Shown in pieces: positions 32,577-42,589 of a DNA stretch of 64,000 nt; position 1 is the first letter of the stretch, and every line of letters starts with the position of its first letter. The stretch comes from Psychrobacter immobilis (lineage in GTDB: Bacteria; Pseudomonadota; Gammaproteobacteria; Pseudomonadales; Moraxellaceae). The notes under the pieces are model-generated. The model saw nothing but the letters and a program-made list of their open reading frames with translations. It was not told the origin of the DNA and did not search any database. Location: positions 868,001 through 932,000 of the forward strand of contig NZ_CAJGZV010000001.1 in the NCBI RefSeq assembly GCF_904846065.1, in the 5' to 3' direction. Position numbers and translations under genes: made by a program.

Positions 32577-33980
32577 TTATAGTATCAACACACTTGCCAA
32601 ACCCAAGAATGACATAAAGCCGACGATATCTGTCACGGTGGTTAAAATAACCGAGGCGGATAGGGCAGGGTCAATATTCATGCGTTTTAGGAGCAGTGGA
32701 ATACTAATGCCCGAAACGTTAGCAGCAGTCATATTAATGGCAATGGCAAAACCAATGACGGCGCTAATTTTAATGTCATGAAACCATAATTGGGCAATAA
32801 TCGCCATGATTATCGCCCATATGATACCGTTTATCGCACCAACCCACAGCTCTTTATTTAATAACCACAAACGGTTGGAACCACCGATTTGACCCATCGC
32901 CATACCACGAATAACCACTGTCAGAGTTTGTGACCCAGCAATACCGCCCATACTCGCGACCACAGGCATGAGTATCGCTAGCGCCACCACTTTTGCCAGT
33001 ACCGCCTCGAACTGACCAATCACAGCGGCAGCCAATAAGGCGGTACACAGGTTAATACCTAGCCAAATACTGCGGCTTTTAGCACTGGTTAAAATAGGCG
33101 CAAACAGCTCTTCATCTTGGCTGACACCCGCGAGGTTTTTCATGGTGCTATCAACATCATCTTGGATAATTTCCATGATGTCCTCGCCATTTAACTGACC
33201 GACCAACTCACCATGGCTATTAATAACGGGGGCAAAACGAATGTCCTCTGAGCGGAAAATCGCTGCGGCATCTTGGATGTCTAAGCGATCATTAATGGTG
33301 ATGGCGTTATCAATCAATTCTGAGACTAAGGTAGTTTGATCATGTTTAATCAAATCGACCAGACTGAGCAGCCCGAGTAATTGTTGGCTTTGATCGACGA
33401 CCAGCAGCTCTTGGCTTTCATCATCGAGCAAATCGTCATTTTCTCGTAGCCAGTTCTGTACTTCTGCAAGGGTGATATCATCCCTGATCTGAATGAGGTC
33501 AGGATCCATGTAACGCCCGACTTCCCAGTCAGCATAGGTATCGAGCTTATTGACCTGCACTCGGATGTCTTCATCCAAGGTTGCCATCACTGAGGTACGC
33601 ACACTTTCGGTGACGGTGTCTAAAATCTCAGAGATGTCTTGCGCATCAAGGTCTTGGGTAAATAAGGAAATATCTTTCGATGAAACGTTTTCTAACAGCG
33701 GCTGGCGTGTATCAAACTCTAACTCGGCAAGTACTTCGCCTTTGATGTTTTCTGGTACTTGTGCCCAAATCAATAAGCGATTTTGGCTAGGGAACGATTC
33801 TAATAGGCTCGCAATCTCATATTTGGACTGCTTTTCTAAAAACTCAGTAATCGCCTCGTATGCCTTGTCAGCAACCAAACTTTGCAGGTATAAAAGCTTA
33901 TATTCGCCGCTATACTCTGCCGGATTATAATCTCCCTGTAGCGTAGATGGTCTTTCCTGATCAGGCATAGGGGTAGGCAT
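32577..33980 (-). CDS. mgtE: Magnesium transporter MgtE
   Basis: MgtE is a dimeric Mg2+ channel gated by cytoplasmic magnesium. The order is an N domain (superhelical, about 20-130), two CBS domains (about 135-255, including DEESQELLVVDQSQQLLGLL-like strands) and a C-terminal five-helix membrane domain with the pore signature PVVASMGGIAGSQT. I start it at the ATG at 33980 (467 residues), which has GGAA upstream; the longer frame begins with TTG at 34019. No riboswitch was recognised upstream. Confidence 0.92.
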   Translation of the reverse strand: MPTPMPDQERPSTLQGDYNPAEYSGEYKLLYLQSLVADKAYEAITEFLEKQSKYEIASLLESFPSQNRLLIWAQVPENIKGEVLAELEFDTRQPLLENVSSKDISLFTQDLDAQDISEILDTVTESVRTSVMATLDEDIRVQVNKLDTYADWEVGRYMDPDLIQIRDDITLAEVQNWLRENDDLLDDESQELLVVDQSQQLLGLLSLVDLIKHDQTTLVSELIDNAITINDRLDIQDAAAIFRSEDIRFAPVINSHGELVGQLNGEDIMEIIQDDVDSTMKNLAGVSQDEELFAPILTSAKSRSIWLGINLCTALLAAAVIGQFEAVLAKVVALAILMPVVASMGGIAGSQTLTVVIRGMAMGQIGGSNRLWLLNKELWVGAINGIIWAIIMAIIAQLWFHDIKISAVIGFAIAINMTAANVSGISIPLLLKRMNIDPALSASVILTTVTDIVGFMSFLGLASVLIL

Positions 33981-34092
33981 AAAGGTTCCAAAGTTTTTAG
34001 AAAGTATAAATAATAACAAACACTAAAATGTCGAATAAGTGCTAATTTCTCATGTCGCTAACTGGTGATGCTCTCAAGCGTTGAGCCTAACG

Positions 34093-36126
34093 CTAACGAT
34101 TACCCAATAAAGCGCGAATATTAGCCAAGTATTCATCAGCAACAGCTTCTGGGTCTTTAGTCGCTTTTTTCTTTTTCGCCTTGGCTGGCCAGTCGATATG
34201 CTCTTCTGGTAACTCATCTAAAAAGCGCGATTCAGAAGTGACACGCATCTGACCGCCCGCACGGCGCTGAGTCGCTAGTGTCAATGTCAGCTCTCGACGC
34301 GCACGAGTAATGCCGACATACATCAAGCGCCGTTCTTCTTCGACCGTCTCGCTTAGGATAGAATTGCGGTGCGGTAGCATTTCTTCCTCAAGCCCCATGA
34401 TATACACAAAATCAAATTCCAAACCTTTTGCTGCATGCAAGGTCATCAAGTTAACCTTGTTGGTGTTTTCTTCTTCTTGCTGTTGCTCGAGCATATCCAG
34501 CAACACCAGCTTACGAATGATAGTATCAATGGTGCGATCTTCGTCTTCTTCGGCGCGATTAATCAGCGATTGAATACTAGTGTAGAGCATATCAATATTA
34601 TCGATACGGTTTTTTTCTTGTTGCGGCGTTTTGGCGTCGCTACGCACAAAGTCGATATAACCCGTTTCATCAATCATTTGGCGGACGATAGGCACAGGGT
34701 CAGGATGCTGATCGAGCTCACGCGTATAATGTTCAATAAACTCACCGAACTCCTTTATCGTACCATAAGCCTTCGACGGTAAAACATGCGCGAGCCCTGC
34801 ATGCGTACAAGAAGCGAGTAGCGAGATGCTATGCTCTTGTGAAAATAAGCCTAACTTCTCTAGCGTTGCTGGCCCCATTCCACGCTTAGGCGTATTGATA
34901 ATACGTAAAAACGCACTGTCGTCTTCAGGGTTCAGAATCAAACGTAGATAGCCCATGATGTCTTTGATTTCACTACGCGCAAAGAACGACTGACCACCCG
35001 ACAACTTATAGGGCACTTGCAGTTGACGCAACTGCGCCTCTAGCATGCGCGCCTGAAAGTTACTGCGATAAAGAACGGCATATTGCTCCCACTCATTACC
35101 GAAACGCAGTTTATGAGTGACAATCTCTTTTGCCACACGCTCAGACTCATCATCATCATTACGACAGTTAATAATGCGAATTTTTTCGCCTTGACCTTTA
35201 TCTGACCAGAGTTTCTTTTCAAATAAATGCTCGTTATTGGTAATAACAGCGTTGGCAGAGGTCAAAATACGCGTGGTCGAGCGATAGTTTTGCTCAAGCA
35301 TGACGATTTTGAGTTTTGGGAAATCTTCTTTGAGTAGCGCCATGTTTTCCGGTTTTGCACCGCGCCACGCATAGATAGATTGATCGTCATCGCCAACGAC
35401 GGTAAAACGCCCTTGCGGTCCGACTAAGTATTTAATCATCTCATACTGGGCGGTGTTGGTATCTTGATATTCATCGACGAGTAAGTAACGAATACGGTTT
35501 TGCCATTTATCGCGCAGCTCTCTGTTTTCACGTAATATCTTGGTCGGCAGGACAATCAAATCATCGAAATCAACGGCGTTATAAGCACGCAAATTGCGCT
35601 CATATAAGGCATAGAGGGTCGCAAAAATCATGTCTTCTGGATCGTCTAAGGTTTCCATCGCCTTATCCGGTTCAATCAGATCGTTTTTCCAGTCAGAAAT
35701 CATTTTAATGGCTTTGCCGACCAATTCACGACTTTCAGCGCCGCTTAAATTATCACGCATCATCAGCTCCATCAGCAAACGCTTACTGTCGTCACTGTCC
35801 ATGATGGAGAAGTTACCCTTGAGTGGTGTATGAATCAGCTCATAGCGCAAAAACTGTAGCCCAAATTGGTGAAAGGTAGACACCGTCAGCCCGCGAGTTT
35901 TTTCACTCGGCAGCAATTTACTGACACGGGCTTTCATCTCGCGCGCCGCTTTATTGGTAAAGGTCACCGCGGTGATACGCTCGGCTGGCATGTTGCATTC
36001 TTCGATTAGATAGGCAATCTTGCGGGTAATCACCGATGTCTTACCGGAGCCGGCACCTGCTAGCACAAGCAATGGACCGGATACGTAGAGCATCGCTTCT
36101 TGTTGTTTGGGATTAAGTTGACTCAT
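34093..36126 (-). CDS. rep: ATP-dependent DNA helicase Rep
   Basis: This UvrD/Rep superfamily 1 3'-5' helicase helps replication forks pass obstacles. Motifs: Q-motif LNPKQQEAM, Walker A LAGAGSGKTSV, Ia TFTNKAAREMK, II VDEYQDTN, III VVGDDDQSIYAWRGA, IV QNYRST, V TLHAAKGLEFDFVY, VI VGITRARREL. Rep rather than UvrD is favoured by the N-terminus and the 677-residue length. I chose the ATG at 36126 (MSQLNPKQQ); the longer frame to 36162 adds 12 unrelated residues. A TATAAT on the minus strand at 36251-36256 may be its -10 box. Confidence 0.92.
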   Translation of the reverse strand: MSQLNPKQQEAMLYVSGPLLVLAGAGSGKTSVITRKIAYLIEECNMPAERITAVTFTNKAAREMKARVSKLLPSEKTRGLTVSTFHQFGLQFLRYELIHTPLKGNFSIMDSDDSKRLLMELMMRDNLSGAESRELVGKAIKMISDWKNDLIEPDKAMETLDDPEDMIFATLYALYERNLRAYNAVDFDDLIVLPTKILRENRELRDKWQNRIRYLLVDEYQDTNTAQYEMIKYLVGPQGRFTVVGDDDQSIYAWRGAKPENMALLKEDFPKLKIVMLEQNYRSTTRILTSANAVITNNEHLFEKKLWSDKGQGEKIRIINCRNDDDESERVAKEIVTHKLRFGNEWEQYAVLYRSNFQARMLEAQLRQLQVPYKLSGGQSFFARSEIKDIMGYLRLILNPEDDSAFLRIINTPKRGMGPATLEKLGLFSQEHSISLLASCTHAGLAHVLPSKAYGTIKEFGEFIEHYTRELDQHPDPVPIVRQMIDETGYIDFVRSDAKTPQQEKNRIDNIDMLYTSIQSLINRAEEDEDRTIDTIIRKLVLLDMLEQQQEEENTNKVNLMTLHAAKGLEFDFVYIMGLEEEMLPHRNSILSETVEEERRLMYVGITRARRELTLTLATQRRAGGQMRVTSESRFLDELPEEHIDWPAKAKKKKATKDPEAVADEYLANIRALLGNR

Positions 36127-36162
36127 AAGGTGACCTGTAAGACAAAAGCAAAAAGAAAGCAA

Positions 36163-37027
36163 AAAAGGCGAGTGTTGATATCAAGCGTTGCTCAGTGAGA
36201 TAAAAACAGCACGTATGAGGCAGATCGATAGCGCAAAATGGCAACATAGCATTATAGTTGGTTGCATCATCTCAATATCAAAACATAGCGTCGATAAGGT
36301 TAATCAACCTATCCGCTAATCACGCTCATGACCATTAATATTTTGTGACAATTAATCAAGAGAGCCATCGTTAAAACAGCCGCTGATACTACCATGCAAT
36401 TAGGCGGGTTATTATAAAGCAAAAACTGTCACATTGGGGAGGAGTTCAAGGATCGGCACCCAGTAAAAAAGCGTTAATTTTTCGTGACTTATACTATATA
36501 TACTAGCGTCCATTCAAAAATGTGGATTTGGGCTTAATATAAGGTAACGTCTATATCATAATTCATGGCAAAAAAAACATGTTTCTTTCACCTATAAAGT
36601 GACCGTTCAATACAGTTAAAAACTAGCTTTTAGGCACTGATATGCGTATAGTACGTAAATAATTTATGCCAGTTGTCTCGTCATTGTTGACCACGTGTAA
36701 TGAGCTATTAAATCAATTAAATAAACTATCGAATATGATATTGATTTAATACGTTGATCTTACGTTGTTAGAAGATGCGTTAGGCGACCAGCCTTTCTCC
36801 GTTATACATCGGAGTATCTATAGTTGGTCATGTCTGACATCGTCGTCAATAAGCTTGATAATTGGTTATTACCAGCACAGTATCTATATGAGCCATTGAG
36901 TTATTAAGACCCAATGGCAGTTACTTTGTGTTTTCGTCTGCGTTATGCCAGTCGCTATTACCACTCTATAGTTTGTGAGTATGCGCGCTGCGCTTGACAC
37001 TCGATTGGGTGAGGAGCACGTATTATC
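36163..37027. other. Long intergenic region: rep promoter and nuo leader
   Basis: These 865 bases carry no gene I can support. The minus-strand TATAAT at 36251-36256 suits rep. On the plus strand there is a TA-rich cluster near 36490-36510 that could hold a nuo -10. A perfect 12-bp inverted repeat lies at 36706-36751, and a CTCCG/CGGAG hairpin at 36797-36814 sits within an outer GACCA/TGGTC pair. GAGGAG at 37011-37016 is the nuoA ribosome binding site. Confidence 0.5.
36706..36751. repeat. 12-bp perfect inverted repeat in nuo leader
   Basis: TATTAAATCAAT (36706-36717) and its exact complement (36740-36751) are separated by 22 bases. It is a possible operator or RNA hairpin upstream of nuoA. 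Confidence 0.6.
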
Positions 37028-37651
37028 ATGTCTGCTTTTAATTGGTCAGCCATTGCTTTTATCTTAGCCGCCATTGGGCTAGTGGTCTTTATGCTGGTTG
37101 TGCCGCGTTTGCTTGGCGGTCGCTCTCAGGGCTCACAAAAAGAAGAAGTATTTGAAGCGGGTGTTGTCGGAGCTGGCAACGCCCGTATTCGTTTGTCTGC
37201 CAAATTCTATTTGGTGGCAATCTTCTTCGTTATCTTTGATTTAGAAGCACTATATTTGTACGCTTATGCTGTTTCAGTACGTGAAGCAGGCTGGCTGGGC
37301 TTTGCCGCTGCCGCGATATTCATTACCATCTTGATTATAGGCTTGGTATACGAGCTCAGTCTGGGTGCGATGAATTGGGCACCATCGGACAAGCGCCGCA
37401 AGCAACCACGTCTATATGCAGCTCCAGCAGGTTTTAATTTGGCAGATATTACGCAGTTTGATGGCGTCGATGAGCTGATGGTCGATCCAACTGGCAAGAT
37501 ACCAGCCCAGTCTTCAGGGCAGATTAATGTCTCGAACAATATCGAGACCAACCGTCGTCACTTGCAAAATATCGATCATATTAATACTACTGGTAATGTG
37601 ACTTCCATGGATTTTGCTACATCTGCGCAACAAGACAAAGTCAAACGCTAA
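37028..37651 (+). CDS. nuoA: NADH-quinone oxidoreductase subunit A
   Basis: NuoA is a small membrane subunit at the junction of the peripheral and membrane arms of complex I. It has three transmembrane helices, the quinone-site loop around residues 38-57, and the conserved FFVIFDLEALYLYAY in the second helix. GAGGAG precedes the ATG. The protein is 207 residues, against about 147 in E. coli; the extra roughly 70 residues form a polar, non-hydrophobic C-terminal tail. First gene of the operon. Confidence 0.95.
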   Translation: MSAFNWSAIAFILAAIGLVVFMLVVPRLLGGRSQGSQKEEVFEAGVVGAGNARIRLSAKFYLVAIFFVIFDLEALYLYAYAVSVREAGWLGFAAAAIFITILIIGLVYELSLGAMNWAPSDKRRKQPRLYAAPAGFNLADITQFDGVDELMVDPTGKIPAQSSGQINVSNNIETNRRHLQNIDHINTTGNVTSMDFATSAQQDKVKR

Positions 37652-37771
37652 TTGCTTTTGACGGTCTTGTGGCACATTACTGCAAAATGGTCGCTTATTA
37701 ATAATAGAAGTTAAGGCGATAGTGAAAGCAAGATGATTGCTGCGCTTCGCCTAATATAAAGGTTGTATGTT

Positions 37772-38440
37772 ATGAAATACACATTAACAAAAGCCAACCC
37801 TGATGCAGATGTCTATCCTGCACAGACCAGTCAAACGGTCAATGATCCAATCGAAGACGAAGTGAATAAAAACGTCTTTATGGGTCGTCTCGAAGACCTC
37901 GTCCATTCAACAGCAAACTGGGGGCGCAAGCACTCACTTTGGCCATTTAACTTTGGTACCTCTTGCTGTTATGTCGAATATGCCACCACCCTAACCGCCG
38001 TTCATGATTTGTCACGTTTTGGTGCCGAAGTCATTCGCGCGTCGCCCCGTCAGGCGGATGTGATGATCGTTGCTGGTACTTGTTTTGTCAAAATGGCACC
38101 GGTTATTCAGCGCCTGTATGAGCAAATGCTTGAGCCAAAATGGGTTATCTCGATGGGCGCCTGTGCCAACTCTGGCGGTATGTATGATATCTATTCGGTC
38201 GTGCAAGGCGTGGATAAAATTATCCCTGTTGATGTCTATGTGCCCGGTTGTCCGCCGCGTCCAGAAGCGTTGATCCAAGGCTTGATGTTGCTGCAAGAGT
38301 CGATTACTAAAGAGCGTCGCCCGCTAGGTATTCATGTCAATGATCAGGGTATTTATCAGCCACAAATGACGCCTGAGCGTGACCGTAAGCAAGCAGATCG
38401 TATCGCTGTGAAAAACTTGCGTAGCCCAGACAGTATTTAA
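37772..38440 (+). CDS. nuoB: NADH-quinone oxidoreductase subunit B
   Basis: NuoB holds cluster N2, the final Fe-S centre that reduces quinone. The four ligands are in TSCCYVEYA (adjacent Cys-Cys), GTCFVKMAP and [10 protein letters not shown] start at ATG 37772 (222 residues, MKYTLTK), with AAAGG at 37758-37762; the frame could also open at TTG 37763, but that is badly spaced. It is 120 bases after nuoA and 245 before nuoCD. Confidence 0.97.
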   Translation: MKYTLTKANPDADVYPAQTSQTVNDPIEDEVNKNVFMGRLEDLVHSTANWGRKHSLWPFNFGTSCCYVEYATTLTAVHDLSRFGAEVIRASPRQADVMIVAGTCFVKMAPVIQRLYEQMLEPKWVISMGACANSGGMYDIYSVVQGVDKIIPVDVYVPGCPPRPEALIQGLMLLQESITKERRPLGIHVNDQGIYQPQMTPERDRKQADRIAVKNLRSPDSI

Positions 38441-38685
38441 TCAGCGAGCCTGTAGCCAAACTGCATGTGATAAACAGCATTTAGGCATAAATTATTTGGC
38501 TATATCATGTTTTAGTTTGGCTCAATCATACACAATCCGTAAAAGTGCTCAGTACGCATATATTCATCGTAGTTCGCTTATGTTTAGCGTAGTTCAGTTA
38601 TGATTAACATGGTTCAGTTATGATTAATGTAGCTCGGTTAGGCTCAACATAGCTCAATGATGATTAATGAAGGAATACATCATTC
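38441..38685 (+). other. nuoB-nuoCD spacer
   Basis: The 245-base spacer is non-coding and is dominated by five 20-bp tandem units at 38567-38666. AAGGA near 38670 is the nuoCD ribosome binding site. Confidence 0.6.
38567..38666. repeat. Degenerate tandem repeat, 5 x 20 bp, inside the nuo operon
   Basis: Five head-to-tail units resemble ACATAGTTCAGTTATGATTA (starts 38567, 38587, 38607, 38627, 38647). The array ends 19 bases before the nuoCD start codon. Confidence 0.8.
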
Positions 38686-40461
38686 ATGGTCACGGTAGTC
38701 GAAAACATAGATCCTAACATTAAGCCTGTTCCAGCGGTTATCACCGAGCTGGAGCAGAAGTATGCCGGTAAGTTTGTCGTGCAGCACACTGTGGATGAGA
38801 TTCCAACGGTTTGGGTGGCACGTGCTGATTTGCTGGATATTCTTCTATACCTGCGTAAATTACCCCAGCCATACGTCATGCTATTTGACTTGTCAGCGAT
38901 AGATGAGCGTCTGCGTCAGCATCGCCAAGGGTTGCCTGACAGTGACTTTACAGTGTTTTATCACCTAATGTCGCTTGAGCGTAATAGTGATGTGCGTATT
39001 AAAGTCGCGCTGAGTGAAGACGATGTCAATGTACCGAGCGCTACGCAGATTTGGCCAAATGCCAACTGGTACGAGCGTGAAGTGTGGGACATGTTCGGTA
39101 TTGTCTTTACCGGTCATCCGCATTTGACCCGTATTCTATTACCAAAATACTGGGAAGGTCATCCACTGCGTAAAGAGTATCATGCGCGTGCAACGGAATT
39201 TACCCCGTACTTCTTGAACACTGCCAAGCAGCAATACGAGCAAGAAAACTTGCGTTTTGTCCCAGAAGAGTGGGGCATGAAGCGTTCAGGTCGTGATGAA
39301 GACTTTATGTTCTTGAACATCGGTCCTAACCATCCTTCTGCTCACGGTGCATTCCGTTTAGTACTACAGCTTGATGGTGAAGAAGTCGTCGATTGTATCC
39401 CTGATATCGGCTATCACCATCGCGGCGCAGAGAAGATGGCTGAGCGTCAAACTTGGCATTCATTTATTCCTTATACCGACCGTATCGATTACCTCGGTGG
39501 CGTGATGAATGAGCTGCCGTACATCATGTCGGTTGAAAAGCTTGCTGGAATTACGATTCCACCGCGCGCTGAAACCATTCGCGTGATGATGAGCGAGTTT
39601 TTTCGTATTACCAATAACTTACTGTTTGTTGGTACGTTTATTCAGGATGCGGGCGGCATGACCCCGGTATTCTATATGTTTACCGATCGCCAAAAAGCCT
39701 ATGACGTCATCGAAGCCGTGACTGGCTATCGTATGCATCCTGCTTGGTTCCGTATCGGCGGTACGGCTGCTGATCTGCCACGTGGCTGGCAGCGTCTGGT
39801 TCGCGAATTCTTGGATTGGATGCCAAAACGCTTGGACGAATATGTCAAAGCGGCATTGCAAAATAGCGTGCTCAAAGGTCGTACCCAAGGTGTTGCGCAG
39901 TATAATGCTAAGCAAGCACTTGCTTGGGGCGTGACGGGCGCTGGTCTGCGAGCGACAGGCGTTGATTTTGATCTGCGTAAAGCGCGTCCATACATGGGCT
40001 ATGAGAATTACGATTTTGAAGTGCCAGTGGGTTACAACGGTGACGCTTATGATCGCTGTATGGTCAAGGTCGAAGAGATGCGTCAGTCGTTACGTATCAT
40101 TCGCCAGTGTATGGACAATATGCCACAAGGCCCTTATAAAGCCGATCATCCACTCGCTGTACCACCGCCAAAAGACCGTACCTTAAACGATATTGAAACC
40201 TTGATTAATCACTTTATCTCAGTATCTTGGGGTCCTGTGATGCCAGCGGGCGAGTGTACGACAATTGTAGAAGCGACCAAAGGTTTGAACAGCTATTACA
40301 TCACCTCAGATAAGGCGACGATGAGCTATCGTACCCGTATCCGTACGCCGACGTTTGCACATTTACAGCAGATGCCATCGGTGATTAATGGTTCGCTCGT
40401 TTCTGATGCCATCATGTATTTGGCATCGATTGATATCGTAATGGCCGACTGTGATCGTTAG
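38686..40461 (+). CDS. nuoCD: NADH-quinone oxidoreductase fused subunit C/D
   Basis: NuoC and NuoD line the quinone chamber in the peripheral arm. The 591-residue protein is a natural fusion, as in E. coli. The C part (about 1-190) has [17 protein letters not shown] and [10 protein letters not shown]; the D part (about 200-591) starts with [19 protein letters not shown] and includes the [12 protein letters not shown] region with the quinone-contacting histidine, ending in DIVMADCDR. The fusion is standard in this lineage. Confidence 0.97.
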   Translation: MVTVVENIDPNIKPVPAVITELEQKYAGKFVVQHTVDEIPTVWVARADLLDILLYLRKLPQPYVMLFDLSAIDERLRQHRQGLPDSDFTVFYHLMSLERNSDVRIKVALSEDDVNVPSATQIWPNANWYEREVWDMFGIVFTGHPHLTRILLPKYWEGHPLRKEYHARATEFTPYFLNTAKQQYEQENLRFVPEEWGMKRSGRDEDFMFLNIGPNHPSAHGAFRLVLQLDGEEVVDCIPDIGYHHRGAEKMAERQTWHSFIPYTDRIDYLGGVMNELPYIMSVEKLAGITIPPRAETIRVMMSEFFRITNNLLFVGTFIQDAGGMTPVFYMFTDRQKAYDVIEAVTGYRMHPAWFRIGGTAADLPRGWQRLVREFLDWMPKRLDEYVKAALQNSVLKGRTQGVAQYNAKQALAWGVTGAGLRATGVDFDLRKARPYMGYENYDFEVPVGYNGDAYDRCMVKVEEMRQSLRIIRQCMDNMPQGPYKADHPLAVPPPKDRTLNDIETLINHFISVSWGPVMPAGECTTIVEATKGLNSYYITSDKATMSYRTRIRTPTFAHLQQMPSVINGSLVSDAIMYLASIDIVMADCDR

Positions 40462-40648
40462 TACCGTGATCGCTAATACTTTAGTCTAATGCTTTGATCA
40501 GAAAATTATCGTTATTAAAGAAATACGTTTATCAATATATCATTGCCAAATGGCACACCAAAATGCTGATATCTTGCCATGTAGCGACACTCATAAGACT
40601 GTCGTTATTAGCTGATAAAGCGTGATGAGTGAGGACAGATAGAAGACT

Positions 40649-41158
40649 ATGAAAATTGTTTCCGACAAAATGCCAAAAGTAGATGTGGCAAGCATCCTCA
40701 CTAGCGAGGAAATTGCGGCTATTCATGAGTTTATGCACCATTACCCACAAGCGCGTGCTGCTTCGCTCGATGCGCTAAAGATTGTGCAAAAGCGCAACGG
40801 CTGGGTCGATGACGCACAAGTGAATGCCATTGCCAATATTCTAGACATTCCGATGTCAGATATGGACGGAGTCGCCACTTTCTTTAACCGTATTTATCGT
40901 CAGCCTGTCGGTCGCCACGTCATCCTTATTTGTGATTCAGTGGCTTGTTTCTTGACAGGCTATGAAGCCTTGTCTGCTGAGATCAGATCGCAGCTGGGTA
41001 TTGAGTATGGTCAGACGACGGCTGATGGTCGCTTTACGCTATTGCCAATTTGCTGCTTAGGTAACTGTGACAAAGGCCCTGCTGTGTTGATTGACGAAGA
41101 CACCTATGGTCCAGTACAGCCCGAAGAAGTCACGCAATTATTGGAGCTATACGCATGA
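40649..41158 (+). CDS. nuoE: NADH-quinone oxidoreductase subunit E
   Basis: NuoE carries the [2Fe-2S] cluster N1a next to the FMN. The 169 residues form a thioredoxin-like fold with the cluster ligands in ICDSVACFL and [10 protein letters not shown]. The gap from nuoCD is 187 bases with no gene. The stop overlaps the nuoF start by four bases (ATGA), indicating translational coupling. Confidence 0.96.
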   Translation: MKIVSDKMPKVDVASILTSEEIAAIHEFMHHYPQARAASLDALKIVQKRNGWVDDAQVNAIANILDIPMSDMDGVATFFNRIYRQPVGRHVILICDSVACFLTGYEALSAEIRSQLGIEYGQTTADGRFTLLPICCLGNCDKGPAVLIDEDTYGPVQPEEVTQLLELYA

Positions 41159-42579
41159 GATTAACGCTTTCAGAGCAGATTGCTCAACGTAGTCAAGGCA
41201 AAGCACCTAGCCAGCTCAATGAGCAGAGCATTCCAATTTATGGTGATAAAGCCACAGCGACTAGCGAAACCAAACCGTTAACATGGCGTCTAGCACATCA
41301 TGATGCCGTACTAGATTTGACCACCTATGAGTCGTTAAAAGGCTTTGATGGCTTAAAGCAAGCTTTGAGTCAATCGCCTAAAGAAGTCGGGAATATGATC
41401 AAAGCTGCCAACGTCAGAGGTCGCGGCGGTGCAGGTTTTAATGCTGGTTTGAAGTGGACATTCATGTCACCACCAGATGGTTTACCTCGTTATCTCATCT
41501 GTAATGCTGATGAAATGGAGCCGGGTACCTTTAAAGATCGTCTATTGATGGAGCGTCTACCGTTTCAGCTGATTGAAGGTATGTTGATTACCGCACATGC
41601 GATTGGTGCGACTGACGGTTATATCTTTATCCGTGGTGAATATATCTTAGCCGCCCAGCGTCTGGTCACTGCCATCGAAGAATGCTTGGCTAACAATCTC
41701 ATGGGCAAGAACATTCTAGGCTCAGATTTTAGTTTTAATCTGCATGTGCATACTGGCGCTGGACGTTATATTTGCGGTGAAGAAACCGCATTGATTAATT
41801 GCTTAGAAGGTCGCCGTGCTAATCCACGTACCAAGCCACCTTTCCCGCAAATTTCTGGTGCATGGGGTCGTCCAACCGTCGTCAACAACGTTGAAACCTT
41901 GTGTAACATGCCAGCCATCCTAAACCATGGTGTTGAATGGTATCAGTCATTATCTAACATCAAAGGCAAGAGCCAGACACCGGGTACCAAACTGTTTGGC
42001 TGCTCAGGTTTAGTCAATGACCCAGGTCTGTGGGAGTTACCGTTTGGTTATACGGCACGCGAAATCATTGAAGATTTAGCGGGTGGTATGCAAGATGGTA
42101 AAACCCTCAAAGCTTGGCTACCGGGCGGTGCCTCTACTGACTTTTTAACCACTGAGCATTTAGATGTGGTGGTGGATTTTGACACCATTCAAAAAGCAGG
42201 TAGCCGTATGGGTACTGGGCTAATTATGGTCGTTGATGAAGCACAAGATATGGTGCCACTCGTTCGTAATCTCGAGATTTTCTTCCAACGCGAATCCTGC
42301 GGTTGGTGTACGCCATGCCGTGACGGTCTGCCTTGGGGTGTCAAATTGCTTACCGCTATCAATGATGGTGAAGGGCAAGTCGGCGATGTCGAAAAACTAG
42401 AAGGCCTCACGCGTGACTTATGGATTGGTAAAACTTTCTGTGCACATGCGCCAGGTGCGATGGAACCACTGATGAGTGCGATTAAATATTTCCGTCCAGA
42501 GTTTGATCAAAAAATCGCGCAGGCGGTTGGTGTCGATGTCATTGATGCGGCAGCCAATCAACAGCCAGAAGTGAAATAA
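41155..42579 (+). CDS. nuoF: NADH-quinone oxidoreductase subunit F
   Basis: NuoF binds NADH and FMN and holds cluster N3. The FMN/NADH loop [13 protein letters not shown] (about 83-95) and the later [12 protein letters not shown] are clear, and the [4Fe-4S] ligands are in [11 protein letters not shown] plus a downstream Cys ([10 protein letters not shown]). At 474 residues it is slightly longer than E. coli NuoF because of the N-terminus. Its start overlaps the nuoE stop. Confidence 0.97.
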   Translation: MRLTLSEQIAQRSQGKAPSQLNEQSIPIYGDKATATSETKPLTWRLAHHDAVLDLTTYESLKGFDGLKQALSQSPKEVGNMIKAANVRGRGGAGFNAGLKWTFMSPPDGLPRYLICNADEMEPGTFKDRLLMERLPFQLIEGMLITAHAIGATDGYIFIRGEYILAAQRLVTAIEECLANNLMGKNILGSDFSFNLHVHTGAGRYICGEETALINCLEGRRANPRTKPPFPQISGAWGRPTVVNNVETLCNMPAILNHGVEWYQSLSNIKGKSQTPGTKLFGCSGLVNDPGLWELPFGYTAREIIEDLAGGMQDGKTLKAWLPGGASTDFLTTEHLDVVVDFDTIQKAGSRMGTGLIMVVDEAQDMVPLVRNLEIFFQRESCGWCTPCRDGLPWGVKLLTAINDGEGQVGDVEKLEGLTRDLWIGKTFCAHAPGAMEPLMSAIKYFRPEFDQKIAQAVGVDVIDAAANQQPEVK

Positions 42580-42589
42580 GGAGAGCGGC

